DNA from: Kluyveromyces lactis
Lineage: Eukaryota; Ascomycota; Saccharomycetes; Saccharomycetales; Saccharomycetaceae
Assembly: GCF_000002515.2 (NCBI RefSeq)
Contig: NC_006042.1
Coordinates: forward strand, 310,001 to 374,000
DNA length: 64,000 nucleotides
Direction of reading: 5' to 3'
The notes beneath the pieces are model-generated. The model did no database searches. It was not told the origin of the DNA and saw nothing but the letters and a program-made list of their open reading frames with translations. Shown in pieces: positions 39,421 through 47,596 of this stretch. Position 1 is the first letter of the stretch. The number at the start of each line of letters is the position of its first letter. A program made the position numbers and the translations under genes.

Positions 39421-40593
39421 ATGGCTCAGAACGATCCACTTCAAGGCTTTGAGGATTTTCTCGAGGCTGATTTTCAGCCATTGCGCTTTGCAAACGATCT
39501 ATTAAAAGTTACAAATAATGGCACAGATACGGATGTCTTGGACCTGAAGACGTGTGTGAAGAGATGCTCGTATGATCTCCAAGAATTAGACAGAAGAATT
39601 GAAGGTGCTATCAAGACCAACCCAAGCCATGTGCTAGAACAAATTGAGAAGAGAAAGAAGGAAAAAAGCTTTGTAGGAGATACTCTCAAATCAAACACGG
39701 AATATTTGTCTATGTCGTACAACAGATTACAACAAGACATCTTAGAGCCATTTGAAAGGGCACTTAAACTGCAGACAGTTTCTAGTAAAATTCATCAAAC
39801 TACAACATTACTGAGAAGTTCCTTAATATATGTGCACATGATATCTCAGTTGCAAATGATGCCATTAGAGACAGACTCTACTGATGATGAGCAACTAGCA
39901 TGCGGGTTAAAAATAGCTGCCTTACATTCACAATTGAAGATTAATATTGAACAAAATCCCAACCTGGCAACTTTGCAGCTGATAAAATCATGCGAGAACA
40001 ATGTGGTTTCTCCAAATCGACAGGAATTATTGCGATATCTTTCCACCAATTTGACAAGGGATTGTCTAAACAATCTCAAGATGGAAAACAACCCTAAGAG
40101 AATTGTGACTTTAATCAAAGCATTGTATACTTTATCTCCAGTAGATCTTTTTGATACAATTGACAAAGTACTCAGTTCAAAAATTCAAACGACGGCTCAA
40201 GTGCTATCTAAGACCATCACATCCATTAGAAACTTCAACCTGTCATTAGATGATGCCATGGAAAATAGAAACTCGATACTCACTTTACAGAACTTAATGG
40301 AAGAATGTGAGATTGAAGGAAATACGAACACTCTTCGCAATTACCTATCTCAAAGGAAATTTTCCTCGTTGATCGATCAATTTTGGTCAAAAGTCACTAA
40401 TAGTTTCAAAAGAGATTTCGAAATGTCCTACAATCGCGGTGGACCTGTCGGGAAATCTCTGCAAAGCAATTCCAATCTAATATATGAAGCCATTAGTAAA
40501 TGCTTCGGTGAAAATGACCCTAGTAATGAACTACAAGGCGAACTGCAGTATATCTTGAAAGCCGTTAGTATATTAGATACAAACAGGAAATAA
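39421..40593 (+). CDS. COG5: Cog5, subunit of the conserved oligomeric Golgi complex
   Basis: Subunit of lobe B of the COG tethering complex for retrograde vesicle traffic inside the Golgi. It has 390 residues, close to the 403 of S. cerevisiae and much shorter than the animal protein. The N terminus (DPLQGFEDFLEADFQPLRFANDLL) fits Cog5. The remainder is helical, with Leu-rich heptads at about 40-120, and has no catalytic motif. Order matches YNL051W. Its stop lies 45 bases from the end of the converging YNL050C homolog. Confidence 0.93.
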   Translation: MAQNDPLQGFEDFLEADFQPLRFANDLLKVTNNGTDTDVLDLKTCVKRCSYDLQELDRRIEGAIKTNPSHVLEQIEKRKKEKSFVGDTLKSNTEYLSMSYNRLQQDILEPFERALKLQTVSSKIHQTTTLLRSSLIYVHMISQLQMMPLETDSTDDEQLACGLKIAALHSQLKINIEQNPNLATLQLIKSCENNVVSPNRQELLRYLSTNLTRDCLNNLKMENNPKRIVTLIKALYTLSPVDLFDTIDKVLSSKIQTTAQVLSKTITSIRNFNLSLDDAMENRNSILTLQNLMEECEIEGNTNTLRNYLSQRKFSSLIDQFWSKVTNSFKRDFEMSYNRGGPVGKSLQSNSNLIYEAISKCFGENDPSNELQGELQYILKAVSILDTNRK

Positions 40594-40638
40594 AAATCAG
40601 GCTTATATTTGTATATATAGAGTAACAAGACTGGTCCT

Positions 40639-41391
40639 TTATGGTTTAGCCTTCGCCTTACTTATAGCACCTGCATCTGCAAGGGGGTTCGTAGCCTTCT
40701 TTTTGTTTTTCTTTCCCCCACGCTTATGGAACTTCTTCTTTAGTAGCTTCTTTATCTCTGAATCTCTTTGCTTCCTCAGATCTTCTCTCTCTTTACCGTG
40801 TAATCTTGCCATTCTCTGCCTTTTACCTGGCCTTTTTCTCCGTAAATGCCTGATACGAACCTGCTCTGTGTGGACTTTACGATTATGCTCATCTACATCT
40901 ATTACTTTTCCTCTGAACTGAAGCCATCCGGGATACGGTCCCAGCTCAGCATATTTTAATATTACATCTGCAGACACTGCGGCTGCAGAAAAGTTATGTC
41001 TGTCCTGCTCTGAATATTCTGCACAGTAATACGTTCTTGCTCTACCTATTGGAGCTGAGTCTGGACTCGGTTCACGAAGGCTGACCTTTATTAGGGCCGT
41101 TGCCTTTCTACCTCTGTTTTCATCTGTCTGTACACTTTCGCCAACATCATTCGCGGGGGTTGTTGAATCGGTAATGGTTCCAAAAGAGAATAGTGGGAAT
41201 TCAAACTCTTCTGCGGAATTGTTAACATCCGATTCATCATTTCTGTCCGACTTTATATTGTCTTCTTGTTGAGTTTGAACGTCGACGAATTCTAGATCAA
41301 GCTTCGGCAGCACTACACGATCATCAGTCGCTGTAACGTTAGTCGTGGTATCAAAGAGCTCATTTCTCGAAACAACTCTCAAACCAGACAT
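40639..41391 (-). CDS. YNL050C homolog, conserved protein of unknown function with a basic tail
   Basis: Identified by position between COG5 and SEC24. I propose the ATG at 41391 (MSGLRVVSRNELFDTTT), giving 250 residues. An ATG at 41460 would add 23 residues, but it sits inside a GATGAG promoter-like repeat. The middle part contains the conserved segment PYPGWLQFRGKVIDVDEHNRK. The C-terminal 70 residues are very basic (RKRPGKRQRMARL, KKLLKKKFHKRGGKKNKKK), like many nucleolar and ribosome-assembly proteins. The S. cerevisiae gene is annotated with an intron, which I do not see here. A role in ribosome biogenesis is inference from the tail and the promoter motif. Confidence 0.85.
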   Translation of the reverse strand: MSGLRVVSRNELFDTTTNVTATDDRVVLPKLDLEFVDVQTQQEDNIKSDRNDESDVNNSAEEFEFPLFSFGTITDSTTPANDVGESVQTDENRGRKATALIKVSLREPSPDSAPIGRARTYYCAEYSEQDRHNFSAAAVSADVILKYAELGPYPGWLQFRGKVIDVDEHNRKVHTEQVRIRHLRRKRPGKRQRMARLHGKEREDLRKQRDSEIKKLLKKKFHKRGGKKNKKKATNPLADAGAISKAKAKP

Positions 41392-41715
41392 GATTGATTT
41401 GTTGAGCTTTGCAAGGTGTTCCTGAGATGATGATGAAAAGATACGCAGATTACATCTCATCTCCTCGTATCGTCATATTTTGACTAACTTTTTGATCTTA
41501 TATATACATGTATATTTTTTTTAGCATATTGGCAATAGGTGTAAGATGACAGACAGTCGAAAGTAGCCACAGATAGTTTGTAATGACAAACATGTATTCT
41601 TATGTTATACATATCACTTGTGTAAGGTTGTGTGCAAAGTAAGATTTTGCTATTTCATGGTTTCAATATCTACATAAAAAATGGTATGTACGCAACTTGG
41701 AAGCACCTTTTAAAC
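41392..41715 (-). promoter_or_regulatory. YNL050C homolog upstream region with PAC-like repeat
   Basis: About 320 bases upstream of the YNL050C homolog and downstream of SEC24. ACATCTCATCTCCTCG at about 41453-41468 is a GATGAGATG repeat like those before NOP2 and TRM6. A TATATATACATGTATA stretch lies near 41499-41514. Confidence 0.5.
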
Positions 41716-44490
41716 TTACTTCGAGATTCTTGTCTTCATGTTTTGTAAGAATTCTCTGTAGTTCCAGCTGTTTTGGACCTTATCTTCGACCAACTGAGAT
41801 GCAGTCCATAATCTTAGAGAAGCAACTTCCCTGGCAGAAGGATGGTTCATTGGTTCACTTGGTGAGGCGCCTCTGACAATGTGCAAGGTTTTGTAGAAGA
41901 TAACATCATCGTGTTCTCTTATCTTTGTAATAACATTCCTCACTCTTAGGTTGAACTCAGTAGCGTCTAATAGAGGTAGTTCATTTTTACCAATTGGAAT
42001 TTCCATAATGTCCGGGGTTCCAAACACGTCTGTAACAAGCTCTGGGACAGCATCACCGCCAATCCATAAGAACATGTCCAATCCTGTGTCGATTAAATAC
42101 AGACCGTATCTTTCCAATAAAGACGAGGTGGAGTTAATTGGTTGCGGTAGTACAATTTCACCAGTTTCTTCATCGGGAAGACCAGCTTCGTCAGGCATGT
42201 CATGTAAGGAGTATACTGTTGGATAAATGTTTTGAATCAAATATGGCAATGGTAACGTTTCAAGATTATTTAATGCTTGAGCTCTGTGATCAGCCGGAAC
42301 AATACCAGAACGGAAAGCCATATGTTTAGTTAGAGAATGCATCAATAGAGGCCACATTCTTAGGTTACTACAGAGCATTAATGGAGCTCCGCCACCTGTG
42401 TTTGAAGTCAAAACTTCTTTCTTGTATGTAGCCAAAACCTCTTGGACAGATTTGTTGAAAAATTCTCTAGTGTCTTCAAAGCCAGAAGAAGGAGCTCTTT
42501 CCACAGCCTTTTGAGCGAAGTATGCTGTGATGGCCAACTGATCTGCAGAAGCATAGACTTCAGTTAGCTTATCAGTAGTTGGAATACCAATAGTTATGAC
42601 TCTAATTCTTCTTTGGGCAGCATTGGATGTCAATAATAAAGCAATTTGAATGTACACAAAGTCCTTTGTTAATTGTTCATCGATACCAATTTCAAAAACG
42701 TATGATTGGTCCCTTGGAACCGTAGCCAAAGCGCACAAGTCTGAAGATCTATTGAAGAAATGACCGTAAAATCCGGTCATTTTCAAGCCTGACGAACCAC
42801 GAGCTCTCATAACAGCTTCCAAAGATAGATCCATGGATACGTGTTTTGAAAATTCTTTTGAGAACTTTGTAACATCGATCAAGTTTAAGGCACTGAAACC
42901 AGGGTAGAAATGGGTTTGGCCACCAGTGAAACGGCCTAGGTTAGAGATAGATGCGATATCGACATAATCGTCGGAAGCCATAAACATATCCACCGTAACT
43001 TGATATTTGTTACATTCGATAGGGAAAGATTTGTAGAATGCGTCACCAGTGTTCAATAAAGTGGAAGCTTCCTTGGAAGTATTTGCAACAGCCTTTTCAT
43101 TTCTCTTATGTAATGTACCTTCACCGACGTTGGCCAAAGTGGCACCAACAACAATAATCTTACCACCCTGAGCTCTGATCAAGTTCAAAGCAGACTTTAG
43201 AGCAGAGGCCAAGGCAAATCTTGGTTGAATATTTTGTTGGAAAATTTCTGGTAAGCTAGTCAATAATTTTTCAATGTTGCTTCTAGCCTCAATTAGTGGA
43301 ACCAATAGGCCAGTGGGAGAAGGTAAGAATGGTTCATCCAAGTCAGCGACGTCGTACATCTTAATGTTGTCACCTTCTTCGTCCAAAGGAATACGGAAGT
43401 AATGTAGAGATTGATCAACACAAATAATAGAGATTCTTGTTCTCTCATCATGGTTTGGAATGGTATCCAAGCTTTCCAAGAGAGTTCTTGCAGCAGTAGC
43501 CAACAAGCCATTCTTGATTGATGCCTGAGAAACGTCCAAAATGAAAGCGTAAGTGGATGGTGGTGGTGGTCTGACAGCGTATTCTTTAGGAGCAACGAAA
43601 TCCACAACAGAATGGTTGAATTCGGGTCTCTCGTAACGGTTACCATTCATATCAATTGCTTGAGGGAAGTTGTTCGCCAAGTTACAGAAGTTACATCTCC
43701 AACGTAAACCATTCTCGATTACTTGTACGAAGGGGTTCAAGTAGGCACGACAACGTCTACAACGAACCACAACACCGTCTTCGCTAGTTGGCACTGGACA
43801 TTCAGAGTCGGTTAACTTAGTGTATGGTCTGATAACCATAGCTAATGGTAGTTTCGATTTTTTCAGTAAAGAATTGTTTTTTGGAACGGCGTTCAAAGTG
43901 CACCTTAAATGGTCAGAACAATTGTTAACTGTATCGTTAGGAACAATCATCTTCTCTGGAGGGAGCATCAACGGTGGTGGAGGCAAAGACAAGTCAGTGA
44001 TTGGAGGAGGCAATTCTTGGAACAAATCAACTGGGTACAATTGATTCATTGGTTTACCCACAGCCATTCCTACTCCTGGTTGTTGATATTGTGGTTGCTG
44101 CTGCTGTTGTCCGTACGTTTGCCCATACGGCTGTTGCATTGGCTGCTGATACTGCTGCTGAACACCGGATATGTTATCGGCGCCGTAGCCACTGTTCATT
44201 GGCTGGCCATATTGAGGAGCCCCACCGTATGGTGGTTGTTGCACCGGGGTTCCAGCTTGCTGGAATGCAGTAGGATCAACCACAGGAACGTTGTGTAATT
44301 GCATATTACCAATGCCGTTACTTGCTTGGTCGATCTGTTGATGCAAATGTTGTTGAGCAGGAGTCAGAAATTGCGGCTGTCCAGCACCTACAGTTTGCGG
44401 AGGAACACCTCCACCAACAATTGGCTGTGCAATCCCTTCTGCAATTTGGTACTGAGCCTGAGGATAAACACGCTTCTTATGGTGTGACAT
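41716..44490 (-). CDS. SEC24: Sec24, cargo-binding subunit of the COPII coat
   Basis: Subunit of the Sec23-Sec24 inner coat that selects cargo at ER exit sites. It has 924 residues, against 926 in S. cerevisiae. The N terminus MSHHKKRVYPQAQ is identical in the family. Residues 30-150 are a Gln/Pro/Gly-rich tail with CAG-type runs. The zinc finger has CRRC and CNFC (about 243-268). The trunk, beta-sandwich, helical and gelsolin domains follow, ending in the NYREFLQNMK region. One gene stands for SEC24 (YIL109C) and SFB2 (YNL049C). Confidence 0.97.
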   Translation of the reverse strand: MSHHKKRVYPQAQYQIAEGIAQPIVGGGVPPQTVGAGQPQFLTPAQQHLHQQIDQASNGIGNMQLHNVPVVDPTAFQQAGTPVQQPPYGGAPQYGQPMNSGYGADNISGVQQQYQQPMQQPYGQTYGQQQQQPQYQQPGVGMAVGKPMNQLYPVDLFQELPPPITDLSLPPPPLMLPPEKMIVPNDTVNNCSDHLRCTLNAVPKNNSLLKKSKLPLAMVIRPYTKLTDSECPVPTSEDGVVVRCRRCRAYLNPFVQVIENGLRWRCNFCNLANNFPQAIDMNGNRYERPEFNHSVVDFVAPKEYAVRPPPPSTYAFILDVSQASIKNGLLATAARTLLESLDTIPNHDERTRISIICVDQSLHYFRIPLDEEGDNIKMYDVADLDEPFLPSPTGLLVPLIEARSNIEKLLTSLPEIFQQNIQPRFALASALKSALNLIRAQGGKIIVVGATLANVGEGTLHKRNEKAVANTSKEASTLLNTGDAFYKSFPIECNKYQVTVDMFMASDDYVDIASISNLGRFTGGQTHFYPGFSALNLIDVTKFSKEFSKHVSMDLSLEAVMRARGSSGLKMTGFYGHFFNRSSDLCALATVPRDQSYVFEIGIDEQLTKDFVYIQIALLLTSNAAQRRIRVITIGIPTTDKLTEVYASADQLAITAYFAQKAVERAPSSGFEDTREFFNKSVQEVLATYKKEVLTSNTGGGAPLMLCSNLRMWPLLMHSLTKHMAFRSGIVPADHRAQALNNLETLPLPYLIQNIYPTVYSLHDMPDEAGLPDEETGEIVLPQPINSTSSLLERYGLYLIDTGLDMFLWIGGDAVPELVTDVFGTPDIMEIPIGKNELPLLDATEFNLRVRNVITKIREHDDVIFYKTLHIVRGASPSEPMNHPSAREVASLRLWTASQLVEDKVQNSWNYREFLQNMKTRISK

Positions 44491-45438
44491 GGTTCAGTAT
44501 AATTTGATCTCCTGTATCACTCGATTGTCTGTAACTCTTTCTCTTTTATCTGCAAAAAATACAATGCAAAGAGCCTTCTCCTTTATAAACTTCTGATAAG
44601 TCGCCTAGATCCTGACACAGTTATTGACTCTACCAAGTTGAAGATCCAAAAGAGTAGATGCCTCAATCGATGGCAATTGAATATCAAATGTGTGTATTGT
44701 TTTTATAATTTTCGGCCCGTTTTGTTATTGTCGAAGAATCGAAATTTGGGTTTTTGGATTTTTGAAATTTTTTTTTTATTTGGTTTCCTTTCAAGATAAC
44801 TGCTAAATAAACTGACGCGGTTTGAGAGGCTTTTTCCAGCGTATGTATATGGTTGCTGCTTTATTAGCCAATTGCTCAGTCGATGTTAGCTACATATATT
44901 GTATTTCTTTGATCATTGACATATGTGTATTGTATGCTGCAGTTCGTATTTGTATATTGACAGCTGTCAGATTTTAATAATAATATTCGGGTAACATCAT
45001 AGTTCGTGTTCTCTCAGAATCACATAGTTAAGTAATTAATGTCGACGTGGTCATTGTAGAAGATAAAACTTTCGGGCAGATTGTGGGTCACTGATACTCC
45101 CTCCAGACACTGTACGGGCTTTAACGAACCTACCTGTGGTTATGCAGTGCTTTATTTGTTGATGGATATTTAGAGATATAAACCTTGCTATATCACGTGA
45201 TATGAAAGTTCGAGGTCTGCTTATTTTATTTACAATGTGCGTAGATTTTGGATCAGATCTTTAAACAAGATGTCTCGAAGGTAAAACGATTTTAAATACG
45301 AGCAATCCATCCATTGTTCCTAGTATTCGATATCATAAGGTTCTACACTGGTAATTCAGCTAATACCTGTGACTGACACTCAAATCTGCTTCTTTTTCCC
45401 ACTGGTACACCATAGAATACCCTTAATTAAATCAAGTG
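44491..45438. promoter_or_regulatory. Divergent promoter region SEC24 / YIL108W homolog
   Basis: About 950 bases. A Reb1-type CGGGTAA lies at 44988-44994 near the middle, and a CACGTG at 45194-45199 on the metalloprotease side. No open frame of note, tRNA or repeat was seen. Confidence 0.5.
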
Positions 45439-47490
45439 ATGTCCCAAATCCAATTTTACAACATCAAGAACGGAGAAGAGGTTCATACACCCGCACTTAT
45501 TGTCCACGGAAATATAAATACAAATGCCAATTCTGTCCAAGTGCATCATTCGCAGCTCCCTCCCTTAACGTTTCCCGTTAACAACCACGGATTCAAGTGC
45601 ATTATTTCTTTGACTCCTGGTGAAAACTTACTATGGTTCACTGGAAATGACAATTCTACGGCGCAATTAACTATTCAATACGTACCATTGTTACAGAACC
45701 CGCCAATTCATCTATGTCTACTACTCGCTAAAGATTCTCCTCTGAAATATGATGCACCAGCTGTACAGATTCGTAAGGAGGGTGGTAACGGTCTCGATTT
45801 GGCCATAAAGAAATTGAGAACTGGTGCACGGATCATGCAAGCTTTCACTAATGAACAAATGGTTCGTAACGGCGTCGGTCAAAGAACTTTCCGATTCGTG
45901 GAAGAATTCACGAAGGATACCCTCCTAAAGGATGACGAGTTAAGAAACACCGTTAAGATTCATATTCTAAAAAGTGAGAAGACTACCGTGGAGCTAAGAG
46001 ATATTAATATCGCACAACAGAATCCTAATGCAAAAGATGCAGGTGGCTTATTTGGTATAGCTATGAAGGAATTAGAAAGATATGGTGCACCATTTAATGA
46101 CAACTATAACACTTCTCAAGCTGCTGTCATGTTCATGGATAGTCATTGGGACAAAAAACTGAAATTGATTACTGCGCATGCCGCTCTCGGTGGTGGTACA
46201 AATAAGATCAAACTTGCAATTTTCGGTTCCCATGGTCTGTATTCTTGGCCTACTTGCTTTCAAGACATTGTTCCTTACTTTTTAGATGATACCAGAGCAA
46301 GCACCTCTGAAGTAGCCAATGATTGTAACCAGTGCGGTACCCACTGGGAATGTCTCGCAATTACACTAGGTGCATTCATGCATGAAATAGGACACTTGCT
46401 AGGCTGTCCACATCAAGAAAATGGGGTAATGTTAAGAGATTACATGACTTTGAACAGATCGTTCCTTACCAAAGAAGCTTACAGTTTAAGAACTAATTCA
46501 TATGGTGCCCAATCTCCAATATATCCTAAACTCGAATGTACATGGCACAGATTGGATATTCTTCGATTCTTATACCATCCCAGCTTTGCACTACCTCAAG
46601 ACTTTTATGATCCGCAATTATTAAGACCAGGTCAGCTAGATCATTGGAAATATCAGAAGGCCACCTTGTTCCCGATGGGAAATCAAACTGCAAGTATTAA
46701 ATCGGAATCAGGTATCTACTGTATTGAAATAATATGTGGTGAGTTCGGGAAAGCCCACTTGGAATATCTACCAAAACAACATGGTGGTGTAGGACCCCAA
46801 AAGGAAATCTTAGTTACTCTGGATCAGCTGCGTTCCATGATTCCTCCTGCTCAAGTTCCTGAGTTCGGTAACAAGTTCAATATAAAAGTTCACTCCATTA
46901 ACGCTGCTACCGCTGAATTTACCAACTTTCCGGAGATAATCAATGTTAAGCCAATTTCCATGAAAGAATATGGTTTCGGAAATAACGTTCTAGGTGTTAA
47001 ATCTACACTATTAGGTAACGCCAACCGTGGTAGTCCAACTGGTTTAGTTCCAATTAAAGTTGAGCAATGCTACATCGTGCGCGTTTATCATGGCGCAGCT
47101 TTAGATGGTATCAGATTTTATGCTAAGGACACATCAGAAGCTCCTCAGATTCCTCCACGCACTTACGCCGGAAAGGTGTCTAGCATATTTAAAGGTGCAA
47201 AAGATGTTATGACAAGTGGTCCATCAGTATTATTTGGGAAGGAGACTGCTAATTATAGTGATCTAAGACTGGAATCCAACGAATATATAACAGGATTCAA
47301 CGTTAGAGCAGGTGCTTGGATAGACGCGATCCAGGTAATTACAAGCAAAGGTAGATTATCTGAAATGTTCGGATCAAAATCTGGAGGTTCATTGGGAACA
47401 CTAACCCCGCCTCCGAATAAGAAAGTCTTGGCAATATACGGAAATGTCAGCAGTTGGGTTGACGCAGTAGGAATAGTTTTCGAGGCTTGA
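45439..47490 (+). CDS. YIL108W homolog, putative zinc metalloprotease
   Basis: A predicted metallopeptidase of unknown substrate. It has 683 residues from the ATG at 45439, against 696 in S. cerevisiae. HEIGHLLGCPH at 315-325 is a full HExxHxxGxxH metzincin zinc motif, with E316 as catalytic base. The N-terminal part (1-150) is beta-rich. The C-terminal half holds a jacalin-like region with repeated Gly-rich strands (VRAGAWIDAIQVIT; GNVSSWVDAVGIVFE), which suggests carbohydrate binding. There is no signal peptide, so it is probably cytosolic. Order matches YIL108W. Confidence 0.9.
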   Translation: MSQIQFYNIKNGEEVHTPALIVHGNINTNANSVQVHHSQLPPLTFPVNNHGFKCIISLTPGENLLWFTGNDNSTAQLTIQYVPLLQNPPIHLCLLLAKDSPLKYDAPAVQIRKEGGNGLDLAIKKLRTGARIMQAFTNEQMVRNGVGQRTFRFVEEFTKDTLLKDDELRNTVKIHILKSEKTTVELRDINIAQQNPNAKDAGGLFGIAMKELERYGAPFNDNYNTSQAAVMFMDSHWDKKLKLITAHAALGGGTNKIKLAIFGSHGLYSWPTCFQDIVPYFLDDTRASTSEVANDCNQCGTHWECLAITLGAFMHEIGHLLGCPHQENGVMLRDYMTLNRSFLTKEAYSLRTNSYGAQSPIYPKLECTWHRLDILRFLYHPSFALPQDFYDPQLLRPGQLDHWKYQKATLFPMGNQTASIKSESGIYCIEIICGEFGKAHLEYLPKQHGGVGPQKEILVTLDQLRSMIPPAQVPEFGNKFNIKVHSINAATAEFTNFPEIINVKPISMKEYGFGNNVLGVKSTLLGNANRGSPTGLVPIKVEQCYIVRVYHGAALDGIRFYAKDTSEAPQIPPRTYAGKVSSIFKGAKDVMTSGPSVLFGKETANYSDLRLESNEYITGFNVRAGAWIDAIQVITSKGRLSEMFGSKSGGSLGTLTPPPNKKVLAIYGNVSSWVDAVGIVFEA

Positions 47491-47596
47491 TGGTCAAATA
47501 CGATAAATCATTAAATTACAACTAAGGTTGACGTTGTAGTCTGTAAATACTTGATGCAGAAGATATTTAAAGGAGTGTTAAACTATTAATAAGATC

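Noticed and set aside
41320-41350. ACTAAC followed by ACAG on the minus strand inside the YNL050C homolog, like a branch point and 3' splice site
   Set aside because: The spacing of about four bases is too short and no GTATGT-type 5' site lies upstream in the gene.
41392-41460. Upstream ATG (41460) for the YNL050C homolog
   Set aside because: It is within a GATGAG promoter-type repeat and the added residues look unlike a conserved N terminus; kept only as an alternative.
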